Assembly: GCA_004535795.1 (NCBI GenBank)
Contig: SPIA01000001.1
Coordinates: forward strand, 755,659-819,658
Reading direction: 5' to 3'
Length of the DNA stretch: 64,000 nucleotides
Source: Gammaproteobacteria bacterium LSUCC0057
Lineage (GTDB): Bacteria > Pseudomonadota > Gammaproteobacteria > Pseudomonadales > Porticoccaceae
Part shown: piece by piece, positions 36,727 through 45,570 of the stretch
Position numbering within the stretch: the stretch's first letter is position 1
Layout of the letters: each line of letters begins with the position of its first letter
Notes under the pieces: generated by a model
Database searches by the model: none
What the model was told of the DNA's origin: nothing
The model's input: only the letters and a program-made list of their open reading frames with translations
Made by a program: the position numbers and the translations under genes

Positions 36727-37308
36727 TCAGAGGTTGCGCAGCGCCGCCTTGACCAGTTCTTCGGTGGTCATCTCAGCGCTGTTGAGTTTGGCGATCATTT
36801 TGTCGGCGTCGGCGGGGCGATAACCGAGCGCTGCCAGTGCCGCGGCGGCTTCATCGGCGGCACTACCGGTCGCCGCAGCGCTGTCGATTGCACCGCCCAA
36901 GGCGCTGAGGTCGACTTTATCGCGCAGCTCTATCAGCAGCCGCTCGGCAGTTTTTTTGCCGACACCGGGCAATTTAGTCAACCGGGCAATATCATCGCCA
37001 GCCACCGCGCGCTGCAGTTCGACAACACTCATCCCAGAGAGAATAGCCAGCGCCATTTTTGGGCCGACACCGTTGACTTTAATCAGCAGTCTAAACAGCG
37101 CCCGTTCGGCTGAGTCGAGAAAACCGTAAAGTAGCTGTGCGTCCTCGCGAACGACAAAGTGGCAGAGCAGCGCCACCTGCGCACCGAGCGGCGGCAGAGC
37201 AAAAAAAGTATTTAGTGACACCTGCAGCTCATAGCCGACACCGCCGACATCGACGACAATCTCTCCGCCCTCGGCGGCGATCAGTGTGCCACTAATTCTT
37301 GCAATCAT
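36727..37308 (-). CDS. ruvA: Holliday junction DNA-binding protein RuvA
   Basis: 193 aa from ATG 37308 (AGGA 9 nt upstream). The open frame runs back to 37383 inside ruvC, but the family N-terminus MIARISGTLI fixes the start. Domain I is an OB fold. Domain II holds two helix-hairpin-helix motifs (LIKVNGVGPKMALAIL and LTKLPGVGKKTAERLL). A flexible Ala-rich linker leads to the C-terminal RuvB-binding domain (ALAALGYRPADADKMI). Confidence 0.96.
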   Translation of the reverse strand: MIARISGTLIAAEGGEIVVDVGGVGYELQVSLNTFFALPPLGAQVALLCHFVVREDAQLLYGFLDSAERALFRLLIKVNGVGPKMALAILSGMSVVELQRAVAGDDIARLTKLPGVGKKTAERLLIELRDKVDLSALGGAIDSAAATGSAADEAAAALAALGYRPADADKMIAKLNSAEMTTEELVKAALRNL

Positions 37309-37333
37309 TTTGTTATTGTCCTGTGATGAGTGA

Positions 37334-37867
37334 TCAACGGTTGCGGCCGCGGGCAAATTGGCTGGGCGCGACACTGTCGGCACTGGTCAGCAGCCGCTGG
37401 GTGGCGCTGGTCTGCCAGTGACAGAGTGCAATCGCCAGGGCGTCAGCGGCATCCTCCGAGGGGGTGCCGAGCAGCGCCAGACGCTGGGTGACCATCATCT
37501 GTACTTGCGCCTTATCCGCCCCACCACTGCCAACTACCGCCTTTTTTATTGACCGCGCCGCGTATTCGGCAACCGGTAGCCCAGCTTTAACCGCCGCCAC
37601 AATCGCGGCGCCACGCGCTTGGCCGAGCTTGAGCGCGGCGCGCGGATCGCGGGCGAGAAATACCTCCTCTACCGCAAACTCAACTGGCGAATACTCTTCC
37701 AGCAGTTGCGAGACTGCGTCAAAAATTAGTGCCAGACGAGCCGGCAGGGCCTGTTTGGGTAGCCGAATAATTCCGCTGGTCACGTAAACGGCGCTGTTGC
37801 GGTCGGCATCGATAATGCCGTAACCGGTGCGCTGTGAGCCTGGATCGATACCGATAATACGGCGCAT
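37334..37867 (-). CDS. ruvC: Crossover junction endonuclease RuvC
   Basis: RNase-H-fold resolvase, 177 aa. The acidic catalytic residues are visible: D7 in IGIDPGSQRTGYG, Glu in FAVEEVFL, and the Asp pair in SEDAADALAIALCHW. ATG 37867 gives the standard MRRIIGIDPG start; a GTG four codons upstream (37879) is also open. It is the first gene of ruvCAB. Confidence 0.96.
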   Translation of the reverse strand: MRRIIGIDPGSQRTGYGIIDADRNSAVYVTSGIIRLPKQALPARLALIFDAVSQLLEEYSPVEFAVEEVFLARDPRAALKLGQARGAAIVAAVKAGLPVAEYAARSIKKAVVGSGGADKAQVQMMVTQRLALLGTPSEDAADALAIALCHWQTSATQRLLTSADSVAPSQFARGRNR

Positions 37868-37952
37868 TGGGTTTAACACCTGAGTTTTTGTACAGTATCT
37901 TTACCGGGCGCACCGATGTCAATGGCGGCGGCGCTGCCGCGCTTTTTTCAGC

Positions 37953-37982
37953 CAAAAAAAACGGGGCTCAACAGAGCCCCGT
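37953..37982 (-). terminator. Intrinsic terminator after the acidic-tail gene
   Basis: On the minus strand, stem ACGGGGCTC/GAGCCCCGT (37982-37974 with 37969-37961), loop TGTT, followed by eight Ts (37960-37953). It ends transcription of the gene at 38001-38264 before ruvC. Confidence 0.92.
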
Positions 37983-38000
37983 GCTAGTCGAATGCTGCGT

Positions 38001-38264
38001 TTATTCAGCAGCAGGTTCTTGTTCAGCGGCCTCTTCGCCAGCAGCCTCTTCAGCAGGTGCCTCTTCTGCAGCGGCCTCTTCTACCACCTCTTCAACTGCC
38101 TCTTCTACAACGGCAGGCGCGGTCAGCTTGATCAGGCCAAGGTCGAGCAGCACGGCTACTTTCTCTTCACCATTCACCAGCTTGCCGCCTTTGGCAGCGA
38201 CTGCGTAGCGACCTGAACGCTTCTGGTAAACGGTGTACTCACTGCTCTTTTTTACAACTTTCAT
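38001..38264 (-). CDS. Small conserved protein with Glu/Ala-rich tail
   Basis: 87 aa, not assigned to a named function. The basic N-terminal half (1-55) is structured-looking: MKVVKKSSEYTVYQKRSGRY, then a GGKLVNGEEKVAVLLDLGLI block. Similar short proteins occur in marine gammaproteobacteria as I remember them, but I cannot name a family. The C-terminal 35 residues are a low-complexity acidic run of EEA/EEV/PAEE units. It lies between aspS and ruvC, where Pseudomonas has yebC/pmpR. Upstream TCTCC (38271-38275) gives GGAGA as its ribosome site, and it has its own terminator. Confidence 0.78.
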   Translation of the reverse strand: MKVVKKSSEYTVYQKRSGRYAVAAKGGKLVNGEEKVAVLLDLGLIKLTAPAVVEEAVEEVVEEAAAEEAPAEEAAGEEAAEQEPAAE

Positions 38265-38305
38265 CGTCTTCTCCTAGTGGGTGCGATTGCTCGCGGGTTG
38301 TTTGA

Positions 38306-40081
38306 TTATTGTTCAGTTGCGCTCTGGCGCAGGCGAATATTGAGCTCGCGCAGCTGCTCGTTGGCGACGGCGCCAGGGGCATCTGTCATTAAGCAAGCGG
38401 CCGATTGGGTTTTTGGGAAAGCGATCACGTCGCGGATCGAGTCGGCACCGGTCATCAGCATGATCAAACGGTCGAGACCAAATGCCAGCCCACCGTGCGG
38501 CGGCGCACCGTATTTGAGGGCATCGAGCAGAAAGCCAAACTTCTCGCGCTGCTCCTGGGCACCGATATTGAGCACTTCAAAGACCTCGGCCTGCATTGTC
38601 GGCTGGTGAATACGGATCGAGCCGCCACCCAACTCAACGCCGTTCAGCACCATATCGTAAGCGCGTGACAGCGCCGCAGCGGGGTCTGCCTTAAGCTCTT
38701 CGACGCTGCACGACGGCGCGGTGAACGGGTGGTGAAGCGGCGTCAGGCCGCCCTTGCCGTCGGCCTCAAACATCGGGAAGTCGACCACCCACAGCGGTGC
38801 CCAGTCACAGCTGTACAGATTGAGATCGGCGCCGACTTTGCAGCGCAGTGCGCCGAGCGCCTCGCTGACGACGCTAAAGCTATCCGCCCCGAAGAAAACG
38901 ATATCACCATCTTGTGCCTGCAGCCGCGCCATAATGTCCAGTGTCACCTGATCACCGAGGAATTTGATGATCGGCGACTGCAGACCGTCGACGCCGGCGG
39001 CGAGCTCGTTGACCTTAATCCACGCCAACCCTTTGGCGCCATAAATGCTCACGAACTTGGTGTAGTCGTCAATCTGCTTGCGCGACAACTGCGCGCCGCC
39101 CGGCACTTTTAATGCGGTAACGCGGCAGGCGGGGTCGTTGGCCGGCCCGGAGAAAACTTTAAAGTCGATATCTTTGAGTAGGTCTTTAATCTCGACCAAC
39201 TCGAGCGGCAGACGCAGATCAGGCTTATCTGATCCGTAGCGGTGCATCGCATCGCGCCAGGTGATCGACGGGAACTCGCCGAGCTCAACATCGAGGTGCT
39301 GTTTAAAAATAGCGCTAATCATTGCCTGGGTCAGCGCCATGATGTCGGCCTCGTCGATAAACGAGGCCTCAATGTCGATCTGGGTGAACTCGGGCTGGCG
39401 GTCAGCGCGCAGGTCTTCATCGCGGAAACATTTAGCGATCTGATAGTAGCGGTCAAAGCCGGCCACCATCAGCAGCTGCTTAAATAGCTGTGGCGACTGC
39501 GGCATTGCAAAAAACTTGCCCGGGTGGGTGCGTGACGGGATCAGGTAGTCGCGCGCGCCCTCCGGAGTAGCGCGGGTCATGATTGGCGTTTCAATGTCCA
39601 AAAAGCCACTGTCGTGCAGGAAGTTGCGAATGGTCGAGGTGACCGCCGAGCGCAACCGCAATCCTTTCTGCATCTCTTCGCGACGCAGATCCATATAGCG
39701 GTACCGCAGGCGAACCTCTTCCCCAACCTGAACGTGGTCGTCGAGCTGAAACGGCGGCGTCGCCGCGCTGTTGAGAATCTCCAGCTCGGTGCCGTAAACC
39801 TCAACGGCGCCGGTATTCATGTTGGCATTAACGGTCGCCTCACTGCGCGCCCGCACGGTGCCGGTGACCTGCAGTACATACTCGCTGCGGCAGCTGTCGG
39901 CCAGCTGAAAACAGTGCTCGGCATCTGGATCGAACACTACCTGGACAATGCCCTCGCGATCGCGCAGGTCGATAAAAATCACGCCGCCGTGATCGCGGCG
40001 GCGATCGACCCAGCCGTTGAGGGTGACAGTTTGACCGATATCGGCTGCAGTCAAAGCGCCGCAGTAGGAGGTTCTTTTCAT
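38306..40081 (-). CDS. aspS: Aspartate--tRNA ligase
   Basis: Class IIb synthetase of bacterial type, 591 aa. An N-terminal OB-fold anticodon domain opens with [20 protein letters not shown]. Motif 1 and 2 regions are [20 protein letters not shown] and [19 protein letters not shown] bacterial GAD insertion lies at about 290-420. Motif 3 is [15 protein letters not shown]. Whether it is discriminating or also charges tRNA-Asn cannot be decided here. Confidence 0.97.
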   Translation of the reverse strand: MKRTSYCGALTAADIGQTVTLNGWVDRRRDHGGVIFIDLRDREGIVQVVFDPDAEHCFQLADSCRSEYVLQVTGTVRARSEATVNANMNTGAVEVYGTELEILNSAATPPFQLDDHVQVGEEVRLRYRYMDLRREEMQKGLRLRSAVTSTIRNFLHDSGFLDIETPIMTRATPEGARDYLIPSRTHPGKFFAMPQSPQLFKQLLMVAGFDRYYQIAKCFRDEDLRADRQPEFTQIDIEASFIDEADIMALTQAMISAIFKQHLDVELGEFPSITWRDAMHRYGSDKPDLRLPLELVEIKDLLKDIDFKVFSGPANDPACRVTALKVPGGAQLSRKQIDDYTKFVSIYGAKGLAWIKVNELAAGVDGLQSPIIKFLGDQVTLDIMARLQAQDGDIVFFGADSFSVVSEALGALRCKVGADLNLYSCDWAPLWVVDFPMFEADGKGGLTPLHHPFTAPSCSVEELKADPAAALSRAYDMVLNGVELGGGSIRIHQPTMQAEVFEVLNIGAQEQREKFGFLLDALKYGAPPHGGLAFGLDRLIMLMTGADSIRDVIAFPKTQSAACLMTDAPGAVANEQLRELNIRLRQSATEQ

Positions 40082-40143
40082 AACAGGATCTCTAATGGAG
40101 TCTATTGTGTGCGCATCGGCGCAAGCCGTCGCAACAGTGTAAA

Positions 40144-40377
40144 TTAGTCGGCGCTTGGCGACGCACCGCCATCGTTGGCGATATTCTTTTTCTTGCCGGT
40201 TTTAAAATCGGTTTCATACCAACCACTGCCGGCGAGCCTAAAGCCTGCAGCTGAGATCTGTTTCTTCAGTTGTGGCTGTGCGCAGGCGGCGCACTCCGTC
40301 AAGTCGGGGTCGCTGATTTTCTGTAGCGCCTCTTGGTGAGCGCCACATGCCTGGCAGCGGTATTCATATATCGGCAT
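40144..40377 (-). CDS. FmdB-family zinc-ribbon protein
   Basis: 77 aa. An N-terminal zinc ribbon carries two CxxC pairs (C8/C11 in YRCQACG and C29/C32 in ECAACAQ). The tail contains [14 protein letters not shown], common in proteobacterial members. The family (FmdB/CxxC regulatory) is of uncertain function, and the gene often precedes aspS as here. GGAGA stands before ATG 40377. Confidence 0.92.
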   Translation of the reverse strand: MPIYEYRCQACGAHQEALQKISDPDLTECAACAQPQLKKQISAAGFRLAGSGWYETDFKTGKKKNIANDGGASPSAD

Positions 40378-40460
40378 GTTCTCTCCTGAAGTATCTGGTC
40401 ATGCGCCGGGCTGGAGCGGCTTGTTTGTAGCGTGCAAAGCGGCTGCAGACGGCGGCGCGC

Positions 40461-40466
40461 ATTATA
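40461..40466 (-). promoter_or_regulatory. -10 element for the fmdB-like/aspS genes
   Basis: Minus-strand consensus TATAAT (40466-40461), followed by the GC-only discriminator GCGCGCCGCC, a pattern of stringently controlled promoters. At 17 bp upstream only a poor -35 (GTCGCC) is seen. Confidence 0.55.
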
Positions 40467-40597
40467 GCTCAGCTGCAGAAAAGGGCGACCGCAGTTTGGC
40501 TTGCAATCGCGCAGATTGAAAAAAAAACGGCTTTTTTTTGGCTTTTTTTGCTAAAACCGCGCAAAAACACCCAAAAATAGCTGCATTGAGTGGCCAA

Positions 40598-40620
40598 TTG
40601 ACAAAACTACATGTTATAAA
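40598..40620 (+). promoter_or_regulatory. Extended -10 promoter for the HU-like gene
   Basis: TGTTATAAA (40612-40620) fits TGnTATAAT with one change. A consensus-like TTGACA at 40598-40603 is too close (11 bp) to be its -35. The leader would be about 75 nt. Confidence 0.5.
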
Positions 40621-40699
40621 ACGTACGTCGTGGCGGCAGTGATAGCGTCATTCGCCCGGCAAACGGTAAATCTCAAGTTGCTAATTGAAGGAATCAACC

Positions 40700-41290
40700 A
40701 TGGTCGTAAAAAAGAAAGCTCCGGCGAAGAAAGCACCTGCGAAGAAAGCACCGGCTAAAAAACCTGCCGCTAAAAAACCCGCAGTAACCAAAGCAGTTGC
40801 AAAAAAAGCCGCACCGAAAAAAGCTGCACCGAAAAAGGTCGCAGTGAAAAAAGTCGCAGCGAAGAAAGTTGTCGCTAAGAAAGTTGTCGCTAAAAAAGTG
40901 GTCGCCAAGGCGCCCGCCAAAGCAGCCGCCAAACCAGCAGCAGCTAAGTTGGCACCAATGAAGACCACCGCTGTCAGCGGCAAGTCAATGACCAAGACCC
41001 AGATCGTCGAAGAGCTGATGGCGGCCACTGGCCTGCAGCGCAAAGAGATCAATGCGGTGCTCGACAACCTCTCCACACTGGTTGAGCGCCACGTCAAAAA
41101 GCGCAGCGTCGGCAAGTTTGTACTGCCGGGCCTGCTGCAAATTAAAACCGTCAAGAAGCCCGCCCGCAAAGCGCAGAAGAATGTCCCCAACCCGTTCCGC
41201 CCCGGCGAAACCATGGATGTCGCTGCCAAGCCGGCTTCTACTGCGGTTAAAGTACTGCCGCTGAAGAAACTCAAGGATATGGCCAAGTAA
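40700..41290 (+). CDS. HU-family DNA-binding protein with histone-H1-like N-terminal tail
   Basis: 196 aa from ATG 40700 (GAAGGA 7 nt upstream; an earlier ATG at 40685 has none). Residues 1-90 are almost only Lys, Ala, Pro and Val in KKAPAKKA/AKKVVAKK repeats, like eukaryotic H1 tails and AlgP. Residues 95-196 form an HU/IHF-like domain: MTKTQIVEELMAATGLQRKE, VKKRSVGKFVLPGLLQIKTV, KNVPNPFRPGETMDVAAKP and a closing KVLPLKKLKDMA. It is probably a nucleoid-compacting protein. The tail length may vary by slippage or recombination in the repeats. Confidence 0.88.
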   Translation: MVVKKKAPAKKAPAKKAPAKKPAAKKPAVTKAVAKKAAPKKAAPKKVAVKKVAAKKVVAKKVVAKKVVAKAPAKAAAKPAAAKLAPMKTTAVSGKSMTKTQIVEELMAATGLQRKEINAVLDNLSTLVERHVKKRSVGKFVLPGLLQIKTVKKPARKAQKNVPNPFRPGETMDVAAKPASTAVKVLPLKKLKDMAK

Positions 41291-41305
41291 GCCCGTCGCT
41301 GAGTT

Positions 41306-41334
41306 AAAAAAACCCGCTTCGGCGGGTTTTTTTT
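41306..41334. terminator. Bidirectional intrinsic terminator with UUCG loop
   Basis: AACCCGC-TTCG-GCGGGTT (41311-41328) with an A-run before and an eight-T run after. It lies between the HU-like gene and the convergent HIT gene. Confidence 0.93.
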
Positions 41335-41341
41335 GCTTCGG

Positions 41342-41746
41342 TTAAAGGCGCAGCTGCGCCGCCATAGCCGCCGCACGCTGTTGCAGTTGCTGCTCGGGGT
41401 AAGCCGCTGGCGCCACTTTGCCCCAGACCGGCGCCGGCCAAGCGGCATCGCTGCGAAATCGGCCAATATGATGAATGTGCAGTTGCGGCACCATGTTGCC
41501 GAGCGCAGCAATATTGAGTTTGTCTGGGTGGTAGAGCTCTTCTATGGCCGTGGCCAGCGCCGCCGATTCAACGATAATTTGCTGTTGCACGGCGGGCTTT
41601 AGGTGGTGCAACTCGCGAGTGCCGGCAATCGCTGGCACCAGAATGAACCACGGGTAGTTGGCGTCGCGGCTGAGCAGCACCAGGCTGACCTCTAGCCGCG
41701 CCACCTCAACAGTGTCGGCGGATAATTGCGGGTGAAGGGTAAACAT
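41342..41746 (-). CDS. HIT-domain protein
   Basis: 134 aa from ATG 41746 (GAAGG about 8 nt upstream; GTG 41755 has no spaced site). It is a histidine-triad hydrolase/transferase-fold protein. The triad region is VPQLHIHHIGRF, a variant of HxHxHxx (H-I-H-H). YPWFILVPAIAGTRELHHL is the typical N-terminal strand block of this proteobacterial HIT group. Substrates are probably nucleoside phosphoramidates or dinucleotides. It is convergent with the HU-like gene. Confidence 0.9.
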   Translation of the reverse strand: MFTLHPQLSADTVEVARLEVSLVLLSRDANYPWFILVPAIAGTRELHHLKPAVQQQIIVESAALATAIEELYHPDKLNIAALGNMVPQLHIHHIGRFRSDAAWPAPVWGKVAPAAYPEQQLQQRAAAMAAQLRL

Positions 41747-41890
41747 CGGCTGCACCTTCTGTTGTATCGCTGAAAGAGGAGATTTAGCGCATTAAAGAGT
41801 AGTCGGCGCTGTACCGCAACTGATCGGCGCCGTAAAATACAGACAAAATTTAGTGGCGCGAAAGCGCTCCCATCTCTCACAGGAAAATTC

Positions 41891-43609
41891 ATGCGCGCCA
41901 GTCAATATCTGCTATCGACGAAAAAAGAGACTCCTGCCGACGCCGAGGTGATCAGCCACCAGTTGATGCTGCGCGCCGGCATGATAAAAAAGTTGGCCTC
42001 CGGCCTCTACACCTGGCTACCGCTGGGGCTGCGCGTGCTGCGCAAAGTGGAGGCGATTGTCCGCGAAGAGATGGACCGCGCCGGCGGCCAAGAGTTGCTA
42101 ATGCCGGTGGTGCAGCCGGCTGACCTTTGGCAGGAGTCGGGGCGCTGGGGGCAATTTGGCCCTGAACTGCTGCGCATACAAGATCGCCACCAACGCGACT
42201 TCTGCCTCGGCCCTACCCACGAAGAGGTGATTACCGATCTGGTCCGCAACGAGCTGCGCAGCTATAAGCAGCTGCCCGCCAATTTTTATCAGATTCAGAC
42301 TAAATTTCGCGACGAGCGTCGGCCGCGCTTTGGGGTGATGCGCACTCGCGAATTTATTATGAAAGACGCCTACTCTTTTCATCTCGACCAAGACTCACTC
42401 GCTGCCTGCTACGAAAAAATGCACGCCGCCTACTCGGCTATCTTTACCCGTATCGGCTTGCAGTTTCGCGCGGTATTGGCCGATACCGGCAGTATCGGTG
42501 GCAGCTTGTCGCATGAATTTCACGTCTTGGCGGAATCGGGCGAAGACGCCATCGTATTTTCTGACAGCGGCAGCTACGCCGCCAACATCGAGAAGGCGAC
42601 GTCACTGCGCAGCGAGGCGGTAGCGGCTGCACCGCAGCAGCCACTCGCGATTATTGAGACCCCGCAGGTGGTGACGATTGAGCAGCTCACCGAGCAGTTG
42701 CAAATTGCCCCCAGCTCGGTCGTTAAAACACTAGTCGTCGATTGCGGCGCCGCTGCCGAGCAGCGTTTAGTCGCAGTAGCACTGCGCGGCGATCATGAGC
42801 TCAATGCGGTCAAACTCGGCCACCTGCTCGGCCTCGGCGGCGCCGCAGAGCTGGCTGATGCCGGCAAAGTGGCCAAGCAGCTCGGCGTTGCGCCGGGCTC
42901 GATCGGCCCGGTCGGCTTGCAACTGCCTCTCTATATTGACGCCGATGCCGCCCTGCTCTCCGATTTTGTCTGCGGTGCCAACCGCGACCACCACCACTAC
43001 ACCGGAGTCAACTGGCAGCGCGATGTCGGCACCGGCACCGTTGCCGATCTGCGCAATGTGGTGGCGGGCGATGCCAGCCCCGATGGCCACGGCCGGCTCA
43101 ACATCGCCCGCGGTATTGAGGTCGGCCATATCTTCCAGCTCGGCAGCAAATACAGTGAAGCAATGAAGGCCACGGTGCTCAATGAACAGGGTCAAGAGCA
43201 GCTGCTTATCATGGGTTGTTACGGCATCGGTGTCAGCCGCATAGTGGCCGCCGCTATCGAACAGAATCACGATGCCAACGGTATCATCTGGCCACAAGCG
43301 ATCGCCCCGTTTGACGTCGCCATCGTGCCGATTAATGGCCACAAGTGTCCACACGTCGCAGAGCAGGCGGAGCAGCTCTACCAACAACTGCAGGCGGCCG
43401 GCTTTGAAGTGCTGCTGATGGACGAAGCCAAAGCGCGGCTCGGCGTGATGCTGGCCGACATTGAGTTGATCGGCATCCCGCACCGGATCGTGATCGGCGA
43501 TCGCGGTCTGGCGGCAGGCGAATACGAGTACCGCGCCCGCGCCGCCAGCGACAACCAAGCGGTGGCGATCGATGCCATTGTCGACCACTTGCGCGCCGCG
43601 CAGCGCTAA
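41891..43609 (+). CDS. proS: Proline--tRNA ligase (bacterial type, with editing domain)
   Basis: Class II synthetase, 572 aa. It starts [20 protein letters not shown]. Motif 2 is [21 protein letters not shown]. The INS editing domain that clears Ala-tRNA-Pro sits at about 225-405, with [20 protein letters not shown] and [14 protein letters not shown]. Motif 3 and the C-terminal anticodon domain follow ([20 protein letters not shown], then [10 protein letters not shown]). AGGA precedes ATG 41891. Confidence 0.97.
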   Translation: MRASQYLLSTKKETPADAEVISHQLMLRAGMIKKLASGLYTWLPLGLRVLRKVEAIVREEMDRAGGQELLMPVVQPADLWQESGRWGQFGPELLRIQDRHQRDFCLGPTHEEVITDLVRNELRSYKQLPANFYQIQTKFRDERRPRFGVMRTREFIMKDAYSFHLDQDSLAACYEKMHAAYSAIFTRIGLQFRAVLADTGSIGGSLSHEFHVLAESGEDAIVFSDSGSYAANIEKATSLRSEAVAAAPQQPLAIIETPQVVTIEQLTEQLQIAPSSVVKTLVVDCGAAAEQRLVAVALRGDHELNAVKLGHLLGLGGAAELADAGKVAKQLGVAPGSIGPVGLQLPLYIDADAALLSDFVCGANRDHHHYTGVNWQRDVGTGTVADLRNVVAGDASPDGHGRLNIARGIEVGHIFQLGSKYSEAMKATVLNEQGQEQLLIMGCYGIGVSRIVAAAIEQNHDANGIIWPQAIAPFDVAIVPINGHKCPHVAEQAEQLYQQLQAAGFEVLLMDEAKARLGVMLADIELIGIPHRIVIGDRGLAAGEYEYRARAASDNQAVAIDAIVDHLRAAQR

Positions 43610-43618
43610 TTGACCACC

Positions 43619-44479
43619 ATGGCGCTGGTTTATCTCAACGGTGAGTACTGTCCGCCCGAGCAGGCCGCCATCTCACCGATGGATCGCGGCTTCCTGTTTG
43701 GCGACGGCCTCTACGAGGTGATCCCCTGTTACCACCGCGCAGCGGTCGGCTTTAATCTCCACCTGCAGCGACTCACAGAGGGGTTGGCGGCCATCGACAT
43801 TGCTGGTGCCCCTGCGCCCGAGCAGTGGCGTTCGATCTGTGACAGAGTACTCAGCAGCCACACTGAGCAGCACCTCGGGCTCTACTTGCAAGTCAGCCGC
43901 GGTGTAACACCGGTGCGCGGCCACGCCTTCCCCGCCGTTGCGACTGCGCCCACTGTATTTGTCTACGCCTTCGCCATTGCGGCGCCGCGCCCAATCAGCC
44001 GAGATCACGGCAGCGGCTACCGGGTCGTGACGCAGCGCGATCAGCGCTGGCAGCGCTGCGATGTCAAAACCACCTCGCTGCTGGGCAATGTGCTGCACTA
44101 CCAACACGGTCGCAACCACGGCGCTGACGAGACGCTGCTCTTTAACAGCGCCGAGCAACTGACCGAGGCGAGCACCGCCAATGTCTTTGTGTTGCACAAC
44201 GACACGGTATTTACCGCGCCCCTCGACCACCAACTGCTGCCCGGCGTCACTCGTCATATACTACTGGACCTGCTGCGTCGCGACGGCCGCTACCGGGTTG
44301 TTGAACAGGCAGTCAGCCGCGAACAGCTGGCCGTCGCTGACGAGGTGTGGATCACCAGCTCTTCGCGCGAGGTGGTGCCGGTGGTGGCGATTGATGATGT
44401 GCCGGTCGGCGACGGTAAAATTGGCGATGGCTGGTTGTACGCCTACACCCTCTACAGCAACGGCAAGTTCGACTACTAA
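43619..44479 (+). CDS. dat: D-amino-acid transaminase (class IV)
   Basis: PLP fold-type IV aminotransferase, 286 aa from ATG 43619; a TTG at 43610 is directly after the proS stop. Features are AISPMDRGFLFGDGLYEVIP, LYLQVSRGVTPVRGHAFP (the Arg/His that binds the substrate carboxylate in D-amino-acid transaminases), the PLP lysine K150 in CDVKTTSLLGNVL, and TEASTANVFV. The next gene is alanine racemase, so the pair can interconvert L-Ala, D-Ala and D-Glu for peptidoglycan. Branched-chain transaminase or ADC lyase are less likely. Confidence 0.88.
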   Translation: MALVYLNGEYCPPEQAAISPMDRGFLFGDGLYEVIPCYHRAAVGFNLHLQRLTEGLAAIDIAGAPAPEQWRSICDRVLSSHTEQHLGLYLQVSRGVTPVRGHAFPAVATAPTVFVYAFAIAAPRPISRDHGSGYRVVTQRDQRWQRCDVKTTSLLGNVLHYQHGRNHGADETLLFNSAEQLTEASTANVFVLHNDTVFTAPLDHQLLPGVTRHILLDLLRRDGRYRVVEQAVSREQLAVADEVWITSSSREVVPVVAIDDVPVGDGKIGDGWLYAYTLYSNGKFDY

Positions 44480-44480
44480 A

Positions 44481-45563
44481 ATGCCGCGCCCGACTCTCGC
44501 CACTATTGACCACCGCGCGCTGCGCGCCAATTTTACTGCGCTGGCCGAGCAGTCGCCGCACAGCAAACTGATACCCATGCTCAAAGCCGACGGCTATGGC
44601 CACGGCGCCAGCGCGGTGGCGGCGGCGCTTGGCGACGCGGCATTGGCCTATGCTGTGGCCGCACCCGAAGAGGCGCAGCGTCTGCGCAGCGACGGTGTCA
44701 CGCAGCCACTGCTGCTGCTGGAGGGGGCTTTTGAGCCGGCCGATCTGCTGTTTGCCAGTGAAAACAACTGCTGGCTGATGGTCCACAACCAACGACAGGT
44801 GGAGTGGCTGCTGCAAGCAAAATTACCGGCAGCGCTGCGGATTTGGCTGGGGGTCGATACCGGCATGCATCGACTCGGTCTGGCGCCACAGCAGCTCCAG
44901 GCCACCTACCGAACACTGATCAATAGCAGCAATGTCCATTCGGCCATGGTGATCTGCACGCACTTTCACTCCGCGGAGCTGGGCGCCGAGCAGGTCGCCG
45001 AGCAGGTGGCGCTGTTTGACAGTGTCGCCGCCGAGCTGCCCGCCGAGCAGAGCTTAGCCAACTCCGCCGCCACACTGGCACTGCCCCACTGCCAGCGCGA
45101 CTGGTGTCGCCCGGGTATCGCCCTATACGGCGCTGGCCACACCGCGCAACCGCCATCAGCTGGCGCCACCGCGCTACAGCCAGCGATGACGCTGTCCAGC
45201 GCGGTAATCGCGGTGCGCGAGGTACCTCGCGGCGATCGGGTCGGCTACAACGGCCGCTGGCAGGCGCAGCGCGATTCACTCATTGCTACTATTCCGGTCG
45301 GCTACGCCGACGGCTACCCGCGCCACGCCAAAGATGGCACCCCGGTGGTTGTCGACGGGCAGCGCTGCCCGCTGGCTGGGCGGGTATCGATGGATATGAT
45401 TACTGTCGATGTCACCGACCTGGCGCGCCCGGCACTGGGTGCAGCCGTCGAGCTGTGGGGGCGGCAACTGCCGATCGGCGAAGTGGCGGCGGCGGCAGAG
45501 ACGATCAGTTACCAGCTGCTCACTGGCATCAGCGCCCGCGTGAGGCGCCAGCAACTCATCTAG
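44481..45563 (+). CDS. alr: Alanine racemase
   Basis: PLP-dependent racemase, 360 aa from ATG 44481, 1 bp after the dat stop; the longer frame upstream is inside dat. The PLP lysine is K35 in MLKADGYGHGA and the catalytic tyrosine is about Y256 in RVGYNGRW. Other blocks are WLGVDTGMHRLGL and GRVSMDMITVDVT. It makes D-alanine for the cell wall. It is convergent with ubiX at 7 bp. Confidence 0.95.
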   Translation: MPRPTLATIDHRALRANFTALAEQSPHSKLIPMLKADGYGHGASAVAAALGDAALAYAVAAPEEAQRLRSDGVTQPLLLLEGAFEPADLLFASENNCWLMVHNQRQVEWLLQAKLPAALRIWLGVDTGMHRLGLAPQQLQATYRTLINSSNVHSAMVICTHFHSAELGAEQVAEQVALFDSVAAELPAEQSLANSAATLALPHCQRDWCRPGIALYGAGHTAQPPSAGATALQPAMTLSSAVIAVREVPRGDRVGYNGRWQAQRDSLIATIPVGYADGYPRHAKDGTPVVVDGQRCPLAGRVSMDMITVDVTDLARPALGAAVELWGRQLPIGEVAAAAETISYQLLTGISARVRRQQLI

Positions 45564-45570
45564 GGTTGCG

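Larger units (their letters stand above)
40378..40699. other. Divergent promoter region between fmdB-like and HU-like genes
   Basis: 322 bp without a gene. It carries a minus-strand -10 for the fmdB-aspS side, a strongly A/T-tracted stretch (about 40518-40570, long A and T runs as in UP elements or curved DNA), and a plus-strand extended -10 for the HU-like gene. Confidence 0.7.

Noticed and set aside
38001-38264. Small gene before ruvC as ribosomal protein or yebC
   Set aside because: It is much shorter than YebC and has neither YebC nor ribosomal-protein motifs; the acidic tail fits neither.
40681-41511. 276-codon frame opposite the HU-like gene
   Set aside because: It is the antisense of a Lys/Ala repeat (Phe/Ala/Thr-rich protein) and runs through the terminator and into the HIT gene.
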